A stretch of DNA of 17,387 bases from Bacillota bacterium (GCA_023393715.1 JAEXCD010000027.1:1-17387); one strand, 5' to 3'; positions 1-8,462 are shown, numbered from the stretch's first letter. Notes: a model not told the origin generated them from the letters alone. Program-made: numbers and translations.

Positions 1-12
1 AAGCGAATAACC

Positions 13-675
13 TTATAAAACATGAACCCGTTCCTCCCATTTCTGCTTCATGAATGTCAGAACCTCGTCGATGCTCATGTCGGTTGAATCAATTTCGACC
101 GCATCCTCTGCCTTTCGAAGCGGAGAAATATCTCTCGAAGAATCGTAGCGATCCCGACGGAGGATGTCGGCGAGCACCTCCTCGTATGTATTCGACGATT
201 TGTTTTTCTGATCGTGCAGGCGCCGAAATGCCCGCTCCTGCGCTGAAGCCGTCAGGTAGAATTTCAGGGAGGCATCCGGCAAAACCGTAGTGCCGATATC
301 GCGCCCGTCCAGGATGACATTGCATCCGTGGCACGCTTCGCGCTGCATCGCGACCATCCGCTCGCGTACCGCCCGATAGCTCGACACCGGACTCACGGCG
401 GTTGTCACGAGCTGACTCCGGATTTTTTCCGAGACGTCCGTTCCGTTGAGCAGCACACGGCTGCCGCGAATCGAAAGGTCGATCTCGTCGAGTACGCCGC
501 AAACCGCCGCTTCGTCGTCGGGATCAACGCCGTGCTCCAAAACATAGAGTGTAATAGCGCGATACATCGCACCGGTATCGAGGTATTCAAATTCCAGTTC
601 CTGTGCCAGGCGTTTTGCAATCGTACTCTTTCCGGCGCCTGACGGGCCATCTATGGCGATGGAGTAGTTAGCCAT
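13..675 (-). CDS. cmk: Cytidylate kinase
   Basis: Cmk phosphorylates CMP and dCMP to the diphosphates with ATP. The 220 residues are standard. The P-loop GPSGAGKS is at 10-17, followed by EFEYLDTGAMYRA for the CMP site, LDGRDIGTTVLPDASLKFYLTAS, and an Arg/Asp-rich lid (ILRRDRYDSSRDISPLRKAEDA). The frame runs up to 732, but ATG 675 has AGGAGG about 6 bases before it and the family N-terminus MANYSIAIDG. It overlaps the flavoprotein stop by eight bases. It ends 12 bases from the window edge, so further cotranscribed genes probably follow outside. Confidence 0.97.
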   Translation of the reverse strand: MANYSIAIDGPSGAGKSTIAKRLAQELEFEYLDTGAMYRAITLYVLEHGVDPDDEAAVCGVLDEIDLSIRGSRVLLNGTDVSEKIRSQLVTTAVSPVSSYRAVRERMVAMQREACHGCNVILDGRDIGTTVLPDASLKFYLTASAQERAFRRLHDQKNKSSNTYEEVLADILRRDRYDSSRDISPLRKAEDAVEIDSTDMSIDEVLTFMKQKWEERVHVL

Positions 676-1921
676 CAATTTCCTCCTCTTGAGCCGCCGA
701 ACGGCCCGCAAGCCATCCGGTCGAAAATGCAATCTGTAAATTATAGCCCCCCGTAAAGCCGTCGACGTCCAATAATTCGCCGGCGAAAAAGAGCCCTTTT
801 TCGTATTTTGATTCCATGGTCGAGGGCTGAACCTCCTTTACGCAAACGCCGCCTCTCGTCACCACGGCTTCATTAAATCCGCCCAGTCTATGCAGCGTCA
901 GCGGGAAATGCTTCAATATATGGCATAAACGGTTCAGCTGCTCCTTCGTCAGCTGATGAAGCGGCTGAAGCAGCGGCAGGGACGCGCAGCAGGACATGCG
1001 CTGCACCGCCCGTTTGGGCAGCATGGATTCGAGAAGCGTTTTGAGCTGCCGGTTCGGCCCTTCCTCGCGGAAGCGCCGGATTTTTGCTGCAAGCGCATCG
1101 TCGCTCATTCCCGGCTTCCAATCGATCTCCACGCACTGCACCTCCTCTTCTCTACCGCTGATGCGTGCGGATGCGCTCAGCACCAGGGGCCCCGAAATGC
1201 CATCCCGCGTAAACAGGAGCTCGCCGATCTCCTGAGTCATGCTTTTGCCGCAGCGAACGCGCAGCGCGACATTTTTCAAGCTCAGACCCTCCCACTCGGC
1301 AATCCATTCTTCTTTGAGTTTGAATGCGACAAGAGAGGGCGTGCAGGGCTGAACAGTATGCCCAAAGGCTTCGGCAAACCGATAGCCGTCTCCGGTCGAG
1401 CCGGTGAGCGGGTAGCTCAGCCCGCCGCAGCAGACAATGACGCAGTCAAATTCGTCGGTGCGCCCGCCCTGTGTGAAGCGCAGGAAAAAACGGGCTCCCG
1501 ACCTGACGATCTCCGACACGCGACCGTGGTAGTGCAGGACGACCCCGCGCCGTATAAGCGCTCGCTCCAGAGTTTTGTTGACGTCGCTTGCGTGGTCGGA
1601 AGCGGGAAACACGCGCGCCCCGCGTTCGGTTTTTAGAGGGAGCCCTTCGCGTTCCAGAAATTCGATCAGATCCTGATTGGAAAAAGCATGAAAGGCGCTG
1701 AGCAAAAACTTTCTATTCCGCACAATACCGTCTAAAAACTCGGGCATCGGCGTCGCATTGGTGACATTGCACCTTCCTTTTCCCGTAATATAGATTTTTT
1801 TACCGATTTTTTCATTGCGTTCAAAGAGCTCGACCGACGCACCGTGCTCCGCCGCCGAGACTGCGGCCATGCATCCCGATGCGCCCATGCCGATCACGGC
1901 GACGCGTTTCATCTTTTTCAT
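668..1921 (-). CDS. HI0933-family NAD(P)/FAD-dependent flavoprotein
   Basis: A 417-residue flavoprotein of the HI0933/YhiN (BaiN-like, 'aminoacetone oxidase') family. The FAD-binding GMGASG is at 11-16 with ELFERN closing the Rossmann fold. GKKIYITGKGRCNVTN (40-55) and the C-terminal FAGELLDVDGFTGGYNLQIAFSTGWLAG are the family's two diagnostic blocks. The reaction is not settled; a role in bile-acid reduction is reported for some gut clostridial members, but this protein need not share it. The reading frame opens at 1990, but ATG 1921 forms an ATGA overlap with the rluB stop and is preceded by AGGAG. It overlaps cmk by eight bases, an order seen in many Clostridia. Confidence 0.93.
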   Translation of the reverse strand: MKKMKRVAVIGMGASGCMAAVSAAEHGASVELFERNEKIGKKIYITGKGRCNVTNATPMPEFLDGIVRNRKFLLSAFHAFSNQDLIEFLEREGLPLKTERGARVFPASDHASDVNKTLERALIRRGVVLHYHGRVSEIVRSGARFFLRFTQGGRTDEFDCVIVCCGGLSYPLTGSTGDGYRFAEAFGHTVQPCTPSLVAFKLKEEWIAEWEGLSLKNVALRVRCGKSMTQEIGELLFTRDGISGPLVLSASARISGREEEVQCVEIDWKPGMSDDALAAKIRRFREEGPNRQLKTLLESMLPKRAVQRMSCCASLPLLQPLHQLTKEQLNRLCHILKHFPLTLHRLGGFNEAVVTRGGVCVKEVQPSTMESKYEKGLFFAGELLDVDGFTGGYNLQIAFSTGWLAGRSAAQEEEIDG

Positions 1922-2655
1922 CGATATAAACGCTCCTTCTCCTGCTCCGAGAGCAGGCGATACGCGCCCGGTCGAAGGCCGCAGAGCCACAGACCGGCAA
2001 TACGAATACGAATGAGCCGTTCTACGGTACGACCACAGTAGGCCATCATTCTTCGAATTTCTCGCTTCTTTCCCTCATGGAGCACGCCGCGGTAGCAAAA
2101 CTGATTTTTTGTCGGAGGCCACGAATCGAGCAGATACGGATCGGAGCCGTCCGGGTGATCCGCGACGAGCCGGTCAAAGCGCAGCCGCTCCCCTTCCAGG
2201 AGAATTCCGGAGCAAAGCTCCTGCTGCTGCAAAGCAGTCAATTCCCGGTCGAGGACGACGAGGTACTCCTTTTCGGTCTCATAACGGGGATGCGCGAGCC
2301 TTTGAGCCAAAGCGCCGTCATTAGTGACCAAAAGAAGGCCTTCGCTTTGGTAATCCAATCGACCGATCGAAAAAAGACGCGTATCCTTTGGCAGGTAATC
2401 GTAAATAAAGGAATCGGCATGCGGATCGGCGTGACTGCACAGCGTGTTGACCGGCTTGTGAAAGGCGTAGAGGAGCTGACGCTCCGCCAACCGAAGCGTC
2501 TTTCCGTCTAGGGTGACATCATCCTGCTCTGAAACCTGTGCGGTCAGCGAAGCAACGGTCTGACCGTTTACCTGAACGCGGCCGTCCAAAACCAATGCTT
2601 CCGCGGCGCGGCGGGAGCATACGCCGCAGGCGGCGATATATTTGTTAATCCGCAT
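1918..2655 (-). CDS. rluB: RsuA/RluB-family rRNA pseudouridine synthase
   Basis: A 245-residue enzyme with an N-terminal S4 domain (about 1-48, MRINKYIAACGVCSRRAAEALV) and an RsuA-type catalytic domain. The catalytic motif GRLDYQSEGLLLVTNDG contains D101. YRGVLHEGKKREIRRMM is the typical substrate-binding block. By synteny with scpB it corresponds to B. subtilis RluB, which modifies 23S rRNA; sequence alone cannot exclude RsuA- or RluF-like sites. The frame runs up to 2754, but ATG 2655 matches the family start and overlaps the scpB stop by 11 bases. It ends in an ATGA overlap with the flavoprotein gene. Confidence 0.93.
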   Translation of the reverse strand: MRINKYIAACGVCSRRAAEALVLDGRVQVNGQTVASLTAQVSEQDDVTLDGKTLRLAERQLLYAFHKPVNTLCSHADPHADSFIYDYLPKDTRLFSIGRLDYQSEGLLLVTNDGALAQRLAHPRYETEKEYLVVLDRELTALQQQELCSGILLEGERLRFDRLVADHPDGSDPYLLDSWPPTKNQFCYRGVLHEGKKREIRRMMAYCGRTVERLIRIRIAGLWLCGLRPGAYRLLSEQEKERLYR

Positions 2656-3199
2656 CGGAATGCTCTTCTTCCTGAGCGAGAAGCATTTCCAGCTCCTCGA
2701 CCGCCGGCAACTGGGAAAGCGACTCGAGATCAAAGGTGCGCAAAAACTTCTCACTCGTTCTGTAGAGAATGGGCCGTCCGATTTTATCCAGTCGACCCGC
2801 CTCCTCGATCAGACCGCGCGCAAGCAGGGTGTCAAAGGAGCTTGCGCTTTTCACACCGCGAATATTATCGACTTCGATTCGTGTGATCGGCTGTTTGTAG
2901 GCGATAATCGCCAGCGTTTCCATCGATGAGTTTGTAAGCCTCGGAGGCTTGCGAAGCGTGATCAGCTTCGAGAAAAAATCGGCATGCTCTGTCCGCGTCA
3001 GCAGCTGAAAGCTGTCGCCGAAGCGATGCAGGCGCAATCCGCGCCGTTCGTGCTCGAAGGTATCGCCCATCTCGATAAGAAGCTTTTCCGCCTGTGTCGG
3101 AGTAATGTCCAAAACGCGTGCGATATCAGACAACGGAAGCGGTTCGCCCCACAGATACAACAAGCCTTCGATGATGGATTTTAATTCCCGTTGGTCCAT
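2645..3199 (-). CDS. scpB: Segregation and condensation protein B
   Basis: The dimeric winged-helix partner of ScpA in the SMC complex. The 184 residues contain two winged-helix domains: IIEGLLYLWGEPLPLSDIARVLDI at the start, and the strongly conserved SSMETLAIIAYKQPITRIEVDNIRGV in the second. The C-terminal tail is acidic. The frame extends to 3250, but ATG 3199 gives the family N-terminus and has GGGAG upstream. The gene starts inside scpA and overlaps the pseudouridine synthase gene by 11 bases. Confidence 0.96.
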   Translation of the reverse strand: MDQRELKSIIEGLLYLWGEPLPLSDIARVLDITPTQAEKLLIEMGDTFEHERRGLRLHRFGDSFQLLTRTEHADFFSKLITLRKPPRLTNSSMETLAIIAYKQPITRIEVDNIRGVKSASSFDTLLARGLIEEAGRLDKIGRPILYRTSEKFLRTFDLESLSQLPAVEELEMLLAQEEEHSDAD

Positions 3200-3954
3200 G
3201 GCGCGGTACTCCCCTCTCCTTTTTGCTTCACAAATGTGGGCTCGATCCAAAGCCCCTCGCAGCGTCGCCCCTGATGCAGACGCAATTCATTCGATCGGGT
3301 CAGCTCCAAAAGGGACAGAAACAAAACAATCGCCTGGGGCTTCGTAGGAGCCCCTTCCATGAGATCAAAAAACGTAAATCGCTGCCCGGACGACAATTTT
3401 TCACGAATTTTCTGCTGCATCTTTTCGAGCGAATATTCCTCAATATTTAAGATCCGGTCGACTTGAAAAGTACGCTCCGGTGTTTCGAGAAACCGCTGAA
3501 TGACCTGTACCATGTGATGATGCAGCAGCACGGGATCTGCGGTGATCTCTTCCTCATCCGGCGTGCGGAGATAGGGAGCGAGGTCCTCCGGCAGCTTTCC
3601 CAGAAGCAAACGGCCGTTTTCCTCCATAGCGCGAAGCCGGGGAAGCGCCGCTTTATATTTTTTATATTCGAGCAGGCGCTGAATCAATTCGTCGCGGCTC
3701 AGCGTCTCGTCGTCCTCATCCTCCTGCTCCTGCTCCGACAGAAGCGTGCGCGCCTTCATCAATACGAGAATAGAGGCCATGCGAATGAAATCGCTCAGCT
3801 CGTCGGAAGAAACGGCGATCTCCTGCATGGCCTCAAGAAATTGCTCCGTGATAGAGGATATTTCGATGTCGTAAATATCAATTTTTGACTTATCCAACAG
3901 ATCCAGAAGCAGATCCATGGGGCCGTAAAACGGTTCTAATCGTACTTGCAGCAT
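3181..3954 (-). CDS. scpA: Segregation and condensation protein A
   Basis: The kleisin subunit that bridges the SMC heads for chromosome compaction and origin segregation. The 257 residues begin with VRLEPFYGPMDLLLDLLDKSKIDIYDI, the SMC-neck-binding domain. A Glu-rich acidic linker (EQEQEDEDDE) follows, and a C-terminal winged helix (FTFFDLMEGAPTKPQAIVLFLSLLELTRSNELRLHQ) binds the other SMC head. GTG 3960 opens the frame, but I chose ATG 3954, because AGGAG lies 5 bases before it and would be too close to the GTG. It overlaps scpB by 19 bases. No smc gene is in the window. Confidence 0.96.
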   Translation of the reverse strand: MLQVRLEPFYGPMDLLLDLLDKSKIDIYDIEISSITEQFLEAMQEIAVSSDELSDFIRMASILVLMKARTLLSEQEQEDEDDETLSRDELIQRLLEYKKYKAALPRLRAMEENGRLLLGKLPEDLAPYLRTPDEEEITADPVLLHHHMVQVIQRFLETPERTFQVDRILNIEEYSLEKMQQKIREKLSSGQRFTFFDLMEGAPTKPQAIVLFLSLLELTRSNELRLHQGRRCEGLWIEPTFVKQKGEGSTAPWTNGN

Positions 3955-3962
3955 CGTCACTC

Positions 3963-4568
3963 CTATCCTGCATAAAACAGCCGGATCATTCCGTTTAAGA
4001 TTCGCGTCGTCAGCGGACGAATGATCTGATCAAACATGCCTGTGGCGATCAGTGCGAGCGCCGCCAGAAAGATGATCCGCTCGTGCTGCGCCACCCATTC
4101 GCGCCATTCCCGGGGTAAAAAAACCAGAATAATGCGCGAGCCGTCCAGCGGCGGGATGGGCAGTAAATTAAAAACGCAAAAGGCAACCCCATACAGCGCG
4201 ATCATCTGAAGCAGATAAGACAGCCATTCCGGCGGGTTTGGGATGCGCCCCAGAAGGAAAATGCAGGCTGCTGCGCTGATCAGGTTGACGCTTACCCCCG
4301 CCAGGGAAGTCGTGATCATACCGCTGATCCGGTGACGAAAATTATAGGGATTGATCGGAACCGGCTTCGCCCAGCCAAAATGAAACAGGAACAGGCACAG
4401 CGCGCCGACGGGATCGAGGTGCGCCAGCGGATTCCATGTCAATCGTCCTCTTTTTTTCGCCGTATCATCCCCATTCAGCAACGCCACGTATCCATGCGCC
4501 AGCTCGTGCGAAATAATGGTGTACAGGAGCGCGACGCCCGTCATGGCCAGCTCAATTACACGGTTCAT
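3963..4568 (-). CDS. Small site-2-protease-like M50 membrane metalloprotease
   Basis: A 201-residue polytopic membrane protein of peptidase family M50 without PDZ or CBS domains. The zinc motif HELAH is at 21-25 in the first membrane segment, and the third ligand D142 lies in NLLPIPPLDGSR near the third or fourth segment. GWAKPVPINPYNFR and NPLAHLDPVG are conserved in this mini-S2P subgroup. The usual LAGPxxN reads LAGVSVN. The substrate is unknown. GAGGG lies 6 bases before the ATG. Placement directly before scpA is common in Clostridia and does not by itself reveal a target. Confidence 0.92.
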   Translation of the reverse strand: MNRVIELAMTGVALLYTIISHELAHGYVALLNGDDTAKKRGRLTWNPLAHLDPVGALCLFLFHFGWAKPVPINPYNFRHRISGMITTSLAGVSVNLISAAACIFLLGRIPNPPEWLSYLLQMIALYGVAFCVFNLLPIPPLDGSRIILVFLPREWREWVAQHERIIFLAALALIATGMFDQIIRPLTTRILNGMIRLFYAG

Positions 4569-5125
4569 GAACGTCCCTCGACAAACCGGCGGTAGGCGTA
4601 TTGAATGGCAATAATCGTCTTTGCATCCGTGATTTCAAAATTCAAAACCATTTGGTACAATTCGTCGATCGGATACTCTACGATCTCAATAAATTCGGTT
4701 TCATCTGCGGGCAGCGGATCCGGGACGAGGCCCGTCGCGACGAAGAGGCTGATTTTTTCGTTTGTAAAGCCCGGTGAAGCATAGGCGTCGAGCAGGTATT
4801 CCAAGTGCTCGGGGCGAAGGCCGATTTCCTCGCGAAGCTCCCGTGCCGCGGCATCGGCCGGTGCTTCCCCCGCCTCGACCAATCCCGCCGGAATTTCGAG
4901 CATGCTGCTTCTCACGGCGACACGGTACTGTCTGACGAGGTACATCGTATTTCGCTCGCTGACGGCGATGATGCCTACACCACGCATGTGATCGACAATT
5001 TCGCGTTTCGCATACTTCATATCAGGCAGCTCGACGGTCTCGATCCGAAGCGTAATAATCCGCCCCTCGTACAGGGTCTCGCTCTTCAGTATATTCTCCG
5101 ACTGCGGGGATACCGGTGTATTCAT
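4565..5125 (-). CDS. nudF: Nudix hydrolase, ADP-ribose pyrophosphatase type
   Basis: A 186-residue Nudix enzyme that by family hydrolyses ADP-ribose to AMP and ribose 5-phosphate. The full Nudix box is G81 to L103 (Gx5Ex7REUxEEx GU pattern, with REL-REE-IGL), which binds the catalytic Mg2+. The preceding RQYRVAVRSSMLEIPAG and following YASPGFTNEKISLFVA are characteristic of the NudF/ADPRase subgroup. GGAGGAAGG lies just before the ATG. The stop overlaps the M50 protease start as ATGA. The subgroup is a good guess; substrate is not proven by sequence. Confidence 0.92.
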   Translation of the reverse strand: MNTPVSPQSENILKSETLYEGRIITLRIETVELPDMKYAKREIVDHMRGVGIIAVSERNTMYLVRQYRVAVRSSMLEIPAGLVEAGEAPADAAARELREEIGLRPEHLEYLLDAYASPGFTNEKISLFVATGLVPDPLPADETEFIEIVEYPIDELYQMVLNFEITDAKTIIAIQYAYRRFVEGRS

Positions 5126-6834
5126 TGCCTTCCTCCGTTCTTCACGCGCGGGGCGTCTTCCGACTGAAACAGCGCCTTCGCCTGCTCCAGCATTTCGCGG
5201 GCGCTTTCTCGAGTAAGCTCCGTAATCTGTACGCCGCCGATCAGACGCGCCTGTTCTTCAATGCGCTGTGTATCGCTTAATGGTATAACCGCGGATCGCG
5301 TGCTTCCCTCCACCACGCTCTTCTGAATCAGAAAGTGGTGATCCGCCAGAGCCGCAATCTGCGGCAGATGTGTGATGACAATAATCTGTCGCGAGCGCGC
5401 CAGACGAGCGAGCTTTTCGCCGACGACCTGCGCCGTGCGCCCGCTGATGCCCGTATCGATTTCATCAAAGAGGAGCGTATCAATATTCCAGGCCTGCGCC
5501 AAAACAATTTTCAGCGCCAGCATAAAACGGGACATTTCACCGCCGGAAGCGACTTCACTGACGCTTTGCATCGGCTCTCCGGGGTTGGTCGAGATCCGAA
5601 AATCGACGGCATCTTTTCCGCTCGCGCCAATTTGCGGCTCATCGCTCACTGCGATTTCGAAGGAAAGGCGCCGGATCGCCATCTCGCTCAGTTCCTGACG
5701 GATACGCGCTTCCAGCTGCTTTGCAGCCGCACGCCGTTCAGCAGTCAATGTATCGGCAGTGCTTTGAAGCTCGCTCAGGCAGCGCTCCCTTAAGGCCATA
5801 AGCTCCTCGCGATGATGCTGCGCGTGGTTCAATTCCGATAAGCGCGCTTCACACTGCGCCTGAAATTGGAGGATGCGCTCAATCGAATCGCCATATTTTC
5901 GTTTCAAACGAAGCAATGCCTGAAAAATCAGATCCAGCTCTTCCATCCGCTGCGGGTCGATTCGAATTTCTTCGGTATAGCGTTCCAAATCATCCTGCAG
6001 CGACTCGGCTTCCACCTGCATTTGCCAGCATAGGTCCCGTATATCGCTAAGCGAAGCATCCTGCTCGACGAACTCATCGAGCTCCTGAGCCATCGACTGC
6101 AGGGCGTATTTCATCGGCTCCCTTCCGCCTGAAAGGCGGGCTGTAAGTCGCTGCAATGCATTTTTTCGGTCGAGCGCACCGGACAACAGGCGATATTCCG
6201 CATTCAAAGCCGCCTCGTCGGTTCCCGGAAGGTTGGCGTCCTCTATCTCCGCGATCTGGTAGCGAAGCAAGTCCATCTCTCGCTGCCGCTCCTCCGGCGA
6301 CAAATCGAATTCCGCTAACCGACGATCGCAGTCCCGGAGCTGATTCAGCTGCTCCCGAAGCGTCTGCTGCAGAGCGGAGGCGGATTCCCCCACGTATTCA
6401 TCGAGCAGCGCCCGATAATTTTTTCGATCCGACAAAAGAGACTGTGCATTTTGTGAGTGGATATCGATCAGAGATTCCATCACGCGTTTCAGCGTGGACT
6501 GGGTTACGATGCGCTGATTGATGCGCGCCTGCGTGCCCTTCTCATTCATTTGACGGCTGACGACCAACAGACCGTCCTCGGATTCGACACCGAGCTCCTC
6601 CCATTGTCCGGCACACGATTCATCCACGTCAAATGCCGCCTCTACAAGCGTCGGCATATCTGGATTTCGCTGTATCTTCCGATCCATGCGCGAACCGGTC
6701 AAAAAAGAAACGGCATCGACAAAAATACTTTTTCCCGATCCGGTCTCTCCCGTCATTACCGATTCTCCTGTTTCGAAATCTACCTGCCATTGTTCAATTA
6801 GTGCAAAATTTCGAATTCGGAGATGAATGAGCAT
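5122..6834 (-). CDS. recN: DNA repair protein RecN
   Basis: RecN is an SMC-like ATPase that gathers and protects DNA ends during double-strand break repair. It has the normal length, 570 residues. Walker A GETGSGKS is at 29-36. Two long coiled coils flank a short middle (about 150-240 and 325-385, with LLRLKRKYGDSI between). The ABC signature SGGEMSR is at 430-436, Walker B LLFDEID at 454-460, and the final ATPase histidine in VITHLPQIAAL. It begins in a one-base overlap with argR and ends in an ATGA overlap with the Nudix gene. Confidence 0.98.
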   Translation of the reverse strand: MLIHLRIRNFALIEQWQVDFETGESVMTGETGSGKSIFVDAVSFLTGSRMDRKIQRNPDMPTLVEAAFDVDESCAGQWEELGVESEDGLLVVSRQMNEKGTQARINQRIVTQSTLKRVMESLIDIHSQNAQSLLSDRKNYRALLDEYVGESASALQQTLREQLNQLRDCDRRLAEFDLSPEERQREMDLLRYQIAEIEDANLPGTDEAALNAEYRLLSGALDRKNALQRLTARLSGGREPMKYALQSMAQELDEFVEQDASLSDIRDLCWQMQVEAESLQDDLERYTEEIRIDPQRMEELDLIFQALLRLKRKYGDSIERILQFQAQCEARLSELNHAQHHREELMALRERCLSELQSTADTLTAERRAAAKQLEARIRQELSEMAIRRLSFEIAVSDEPQIGASGKDAVDFRISTNPGEPMQSVSEVASGGEMSRFMLALKIVLAQAWNIDTLLFDEIDTGISGRTAQVVGEKLARLARSRQIIVITHLPQIAALADHHFLIQKSVVEGSTRSAVIPLSDTQRIEEQARLIGGVQITELTRESAREMLEQAKALFQSEDAPRVKNGGRQ

Positions 6835-7286
6835 TATCGCATAATCCCCTTAATATTTTCCATGATTTCATCGATTTGCTCTTTGTGTTCTACGGCGATA
6901 AATATCGTATCGTGGCCGGTAATAATACCCGCAATGCCATCGAGCTTTGCATTCGTGATGGTCAGGCCGCATACGGTTGCCGTATAGGCGATGGTCTGAA
7001 CGACGATCATATCGCCATTTGAATGGACCGAGAGGACGGCGGAGCGAAAAATTTTCTGCAGCCGTTCGTTCAGCGAATCGTGTACGGTGTCTATAATCGT
7101 ATACTTGTACTCGCCGCTGTCCATTTGAACCTTGGAAATACGAAGCTCTTTGATATCGCGTGAGATGGTTGCCTGTGTTGCGCTGACACCGTACTCCTTC
7201 AAAAGAACGGATAGCTCATCCTGCGTTTTGATTTCCTTCTGAGAAATCAGATCGAGGATCAGCCTTTGACGATTGTATTTCTTCAT
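6834..7286 (-). CDS. argR: ArgR/AhrC-family transcriptional regulator with altered effector site
   Basis: A 150-residue protein of the arginine repressor family. The N-terminal winged helix-turn-helix has TQDELSVLLKEYGVSATQATISRDIKEL (21-48), with the SR recognition core intact. The C-terminal oligomerisation and effector domain (about 75-150) is recognisable by MIVVQT and GIITGHDTIFIAV. Side chains that bind L-arginine in E. coli ArgR are replaced: Q106 by T, D113 by T, T124 by I, and the first D of GDD by H125. The PGxA turn is IAYTA. Whether it still senses arginine is doubtful. GAGGAG lies 9 bases before the ATG. Its TAA overlaps the recN ATG by one base, the argR-recN order typical of Bacillota. 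No arginine metabolism gene is in the window. Confidence 0.93.
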   Translation of the reverse strand: MKKYNRQRLILDLISQKEIKTQDELSVLLKEYGVSATQATISRDIKELRISKVQMDSGEYKYTIIDTVHDSLNERLQKIFRSAVLSVHSNGDMIVVQTIAYTATVCGLTITNAKLDGIAGIITGHDTIFIAVEHKEQIDEIMENIKGIMR

Positions 7287-7302
7287 GTGTAGTGCTCCTC
7301 TA

Positions 7303-8217
7303 TCAAAATTGACGTTTTTGTAAGGCTCGGGTAAGCTCGACGAGCTCCTGGGAACGCGTCACGCCATTCAGAGCCTTGAAGGCCTTCTGAAACTCGTCCT
7401 GAACAAATTGTTCCGCATCGCGGGCACTCATCGTTCGGATCAACGTTTTTTTATCGATTTTACGATCCTGTTCCCGATCGAACAAATCGTCCTGTGCCTG
7501 AAAAGCAATGCCTAAGTGAAGCGCATAGGACGAAATCGCCTGCCGCGCCTCCGCTTCCGCCCCGGCAGCGATCGCCCCGGCGCGGCAGGCCGCTAAAATC
7601 AGAGCGCCGGTTTTCATTTCTACCATGGTGCGAACGACATCCGGCTCGCCGAGCACCTCCGATGCCAGATCGAGAACCTGGCCGCCGATCATGCCCTGAA
7701 CACCGGCAAGGGAGGCGATCTGTTCACCGGCTCGTAGCAGTCGGTTTCGACAGGGCTCTTCCGGAATGCGGCATATTGCGCCAAGCATCGTTTCATAAGC
7801 GAGATTCAAAAGGGCATCGCCCGCCAATATGGCGTTTCCCTCGCCGAATCGGACGTGTACGGTCGGCTCTCCGCGGCGCAGGACATCATTGTCCATGGCC
7901 GGTAAATCGTCGTGTACCAAAGAATAGGCATGAATCATTTCAAGCGCAGCAGCAAGATCCAGCACCGCCGTATCGCGCCCTTCCTGCAGCGCCCTGCGCG
8001 CGTCATCGCCGACAAACGCACAGTAGGAGGAGAGCAGCAGCAGCGGACGAACCCTCTTGCCGCTCTTTGTTGCATAAGAAAGCGCGGGAAACAGCGAAGG
8101 AATGTCGATTTGAGCGTTACGAAAACGGTTCATCCAACGCTCATGCTGCTCCGCCAGATGAAACGCTATCCTATCTTCCAGCAGCGGACGAAGATCACTG
8201 TATCGGTGTTCCTGCAT
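7303..8217 (-). CDS. ispA: Short-chain polyprenyl (farnesyl) diphosphate synthase with shortened loop
   Basis: A 304-residue trans-prenyl synthase that condenses isopentenyl and allylic diphosphates in isoprenoid (undecaprenyl, quinone) precursor synthesis. KSGKRVRPLL (51-60) binds diphosphate. The first Asp-rich motif is DDLPAMD at 103-109, and the second, QDDLFD, is at 242-247. Y98 five residues before the first motif and the two-residue insertion within it match bacterial type II farnesyl diphosphate synthases. After the second motif the usual roughly 14-residue loop with GKxxGxD is missing; the chain goes almost directly to DKKT, which corresponds to NKST. The downstream gene is argR, 16 bases away. 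The family is certain; the product length and activity are inferred. Confidence 0.92.
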   Translation of the reverse strand: MQEHRYSDLRPLLEDRIAFHLAEQHERWMNRFRNAQIDIPSLFPALSYATKSGKRVRPLLLLSSYCAFVGDDARRALQEGRDTAVLDLAAALEMIHAYSLVHDDLPAMDNDVLRRGEPTVHVRFGEGNAILAGDALLNLAYETMLGAICRIPEEPCRNRLLRAGEQIASLAGVQGMIGGQVLDLASEVLGEPDVVRTMVEMKTGALILAACRAGAIAAGAEAEARQAISSYALHLGIAFQAQDDLFDREQDRKIDKKTLIRTMSARDAEQFVQDEFQKAFKALNGVTRSQELVELTRALQKRQF

Positions 8218-8462
8218 CAGAGCACCTCTTTCAGACCGGAATCATCCAACCGAGAGATGACGAGCTCAGCCTCGTTCAAAAGCCGATGAAGCTGCGCGCC
8301 CAATCGCTGCGCTTCCTGCATCAATTCGATGGATCGCTCAAGCGAAAGATCGGGCTCCTGTATCTGTGTCACGATCTGCCGCAGCCGATCCATGCCCGCT
8401 TCGAGATCGGGATTATCAAAGTCCGGCTGCTCCTGAAATGTCTGTTTCACGTTCTCCCCCAT
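8217..8462 (-). CDS. xseB: Exodeoxyribonuclease VII small subunit
   Basis: The small helical subunit of ExoVII, which binds the coiled coil of XseA and is needed for activity. At 81 residues it is normal for the family. Helix one starts at about LEAGMDRLRQIVTQIQ, and the signature LSLERSIELMQEAQRLGAQL leads to a second helix ending in LNEAELVI. GGAGG lies 7 bases before the ATG, which shares one base with the xseA TAA stop (TAATG). This strong site suggests high XseB production relative to XseA, as expected for a complex with excess small subunit (inference). It overlaps ispA by one base (TGATG). Confidence 0.96.
   Translation of the reverse strand: MGENVKQTFQEQPDFDNPDLEAGMDRLRQIVTQIQEPDLSLERSIELMQEAQRLGAQLHRLLNEAELVISRLDDSGLKEVL

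Noticed and set aside
956..1636. Plus-strand open frame of 226 codons opposite the HI0933 flavoprotein
   Set aside because: It is antisense to a conserved gene and has no recognisable domain or convincing ribosome binding site.
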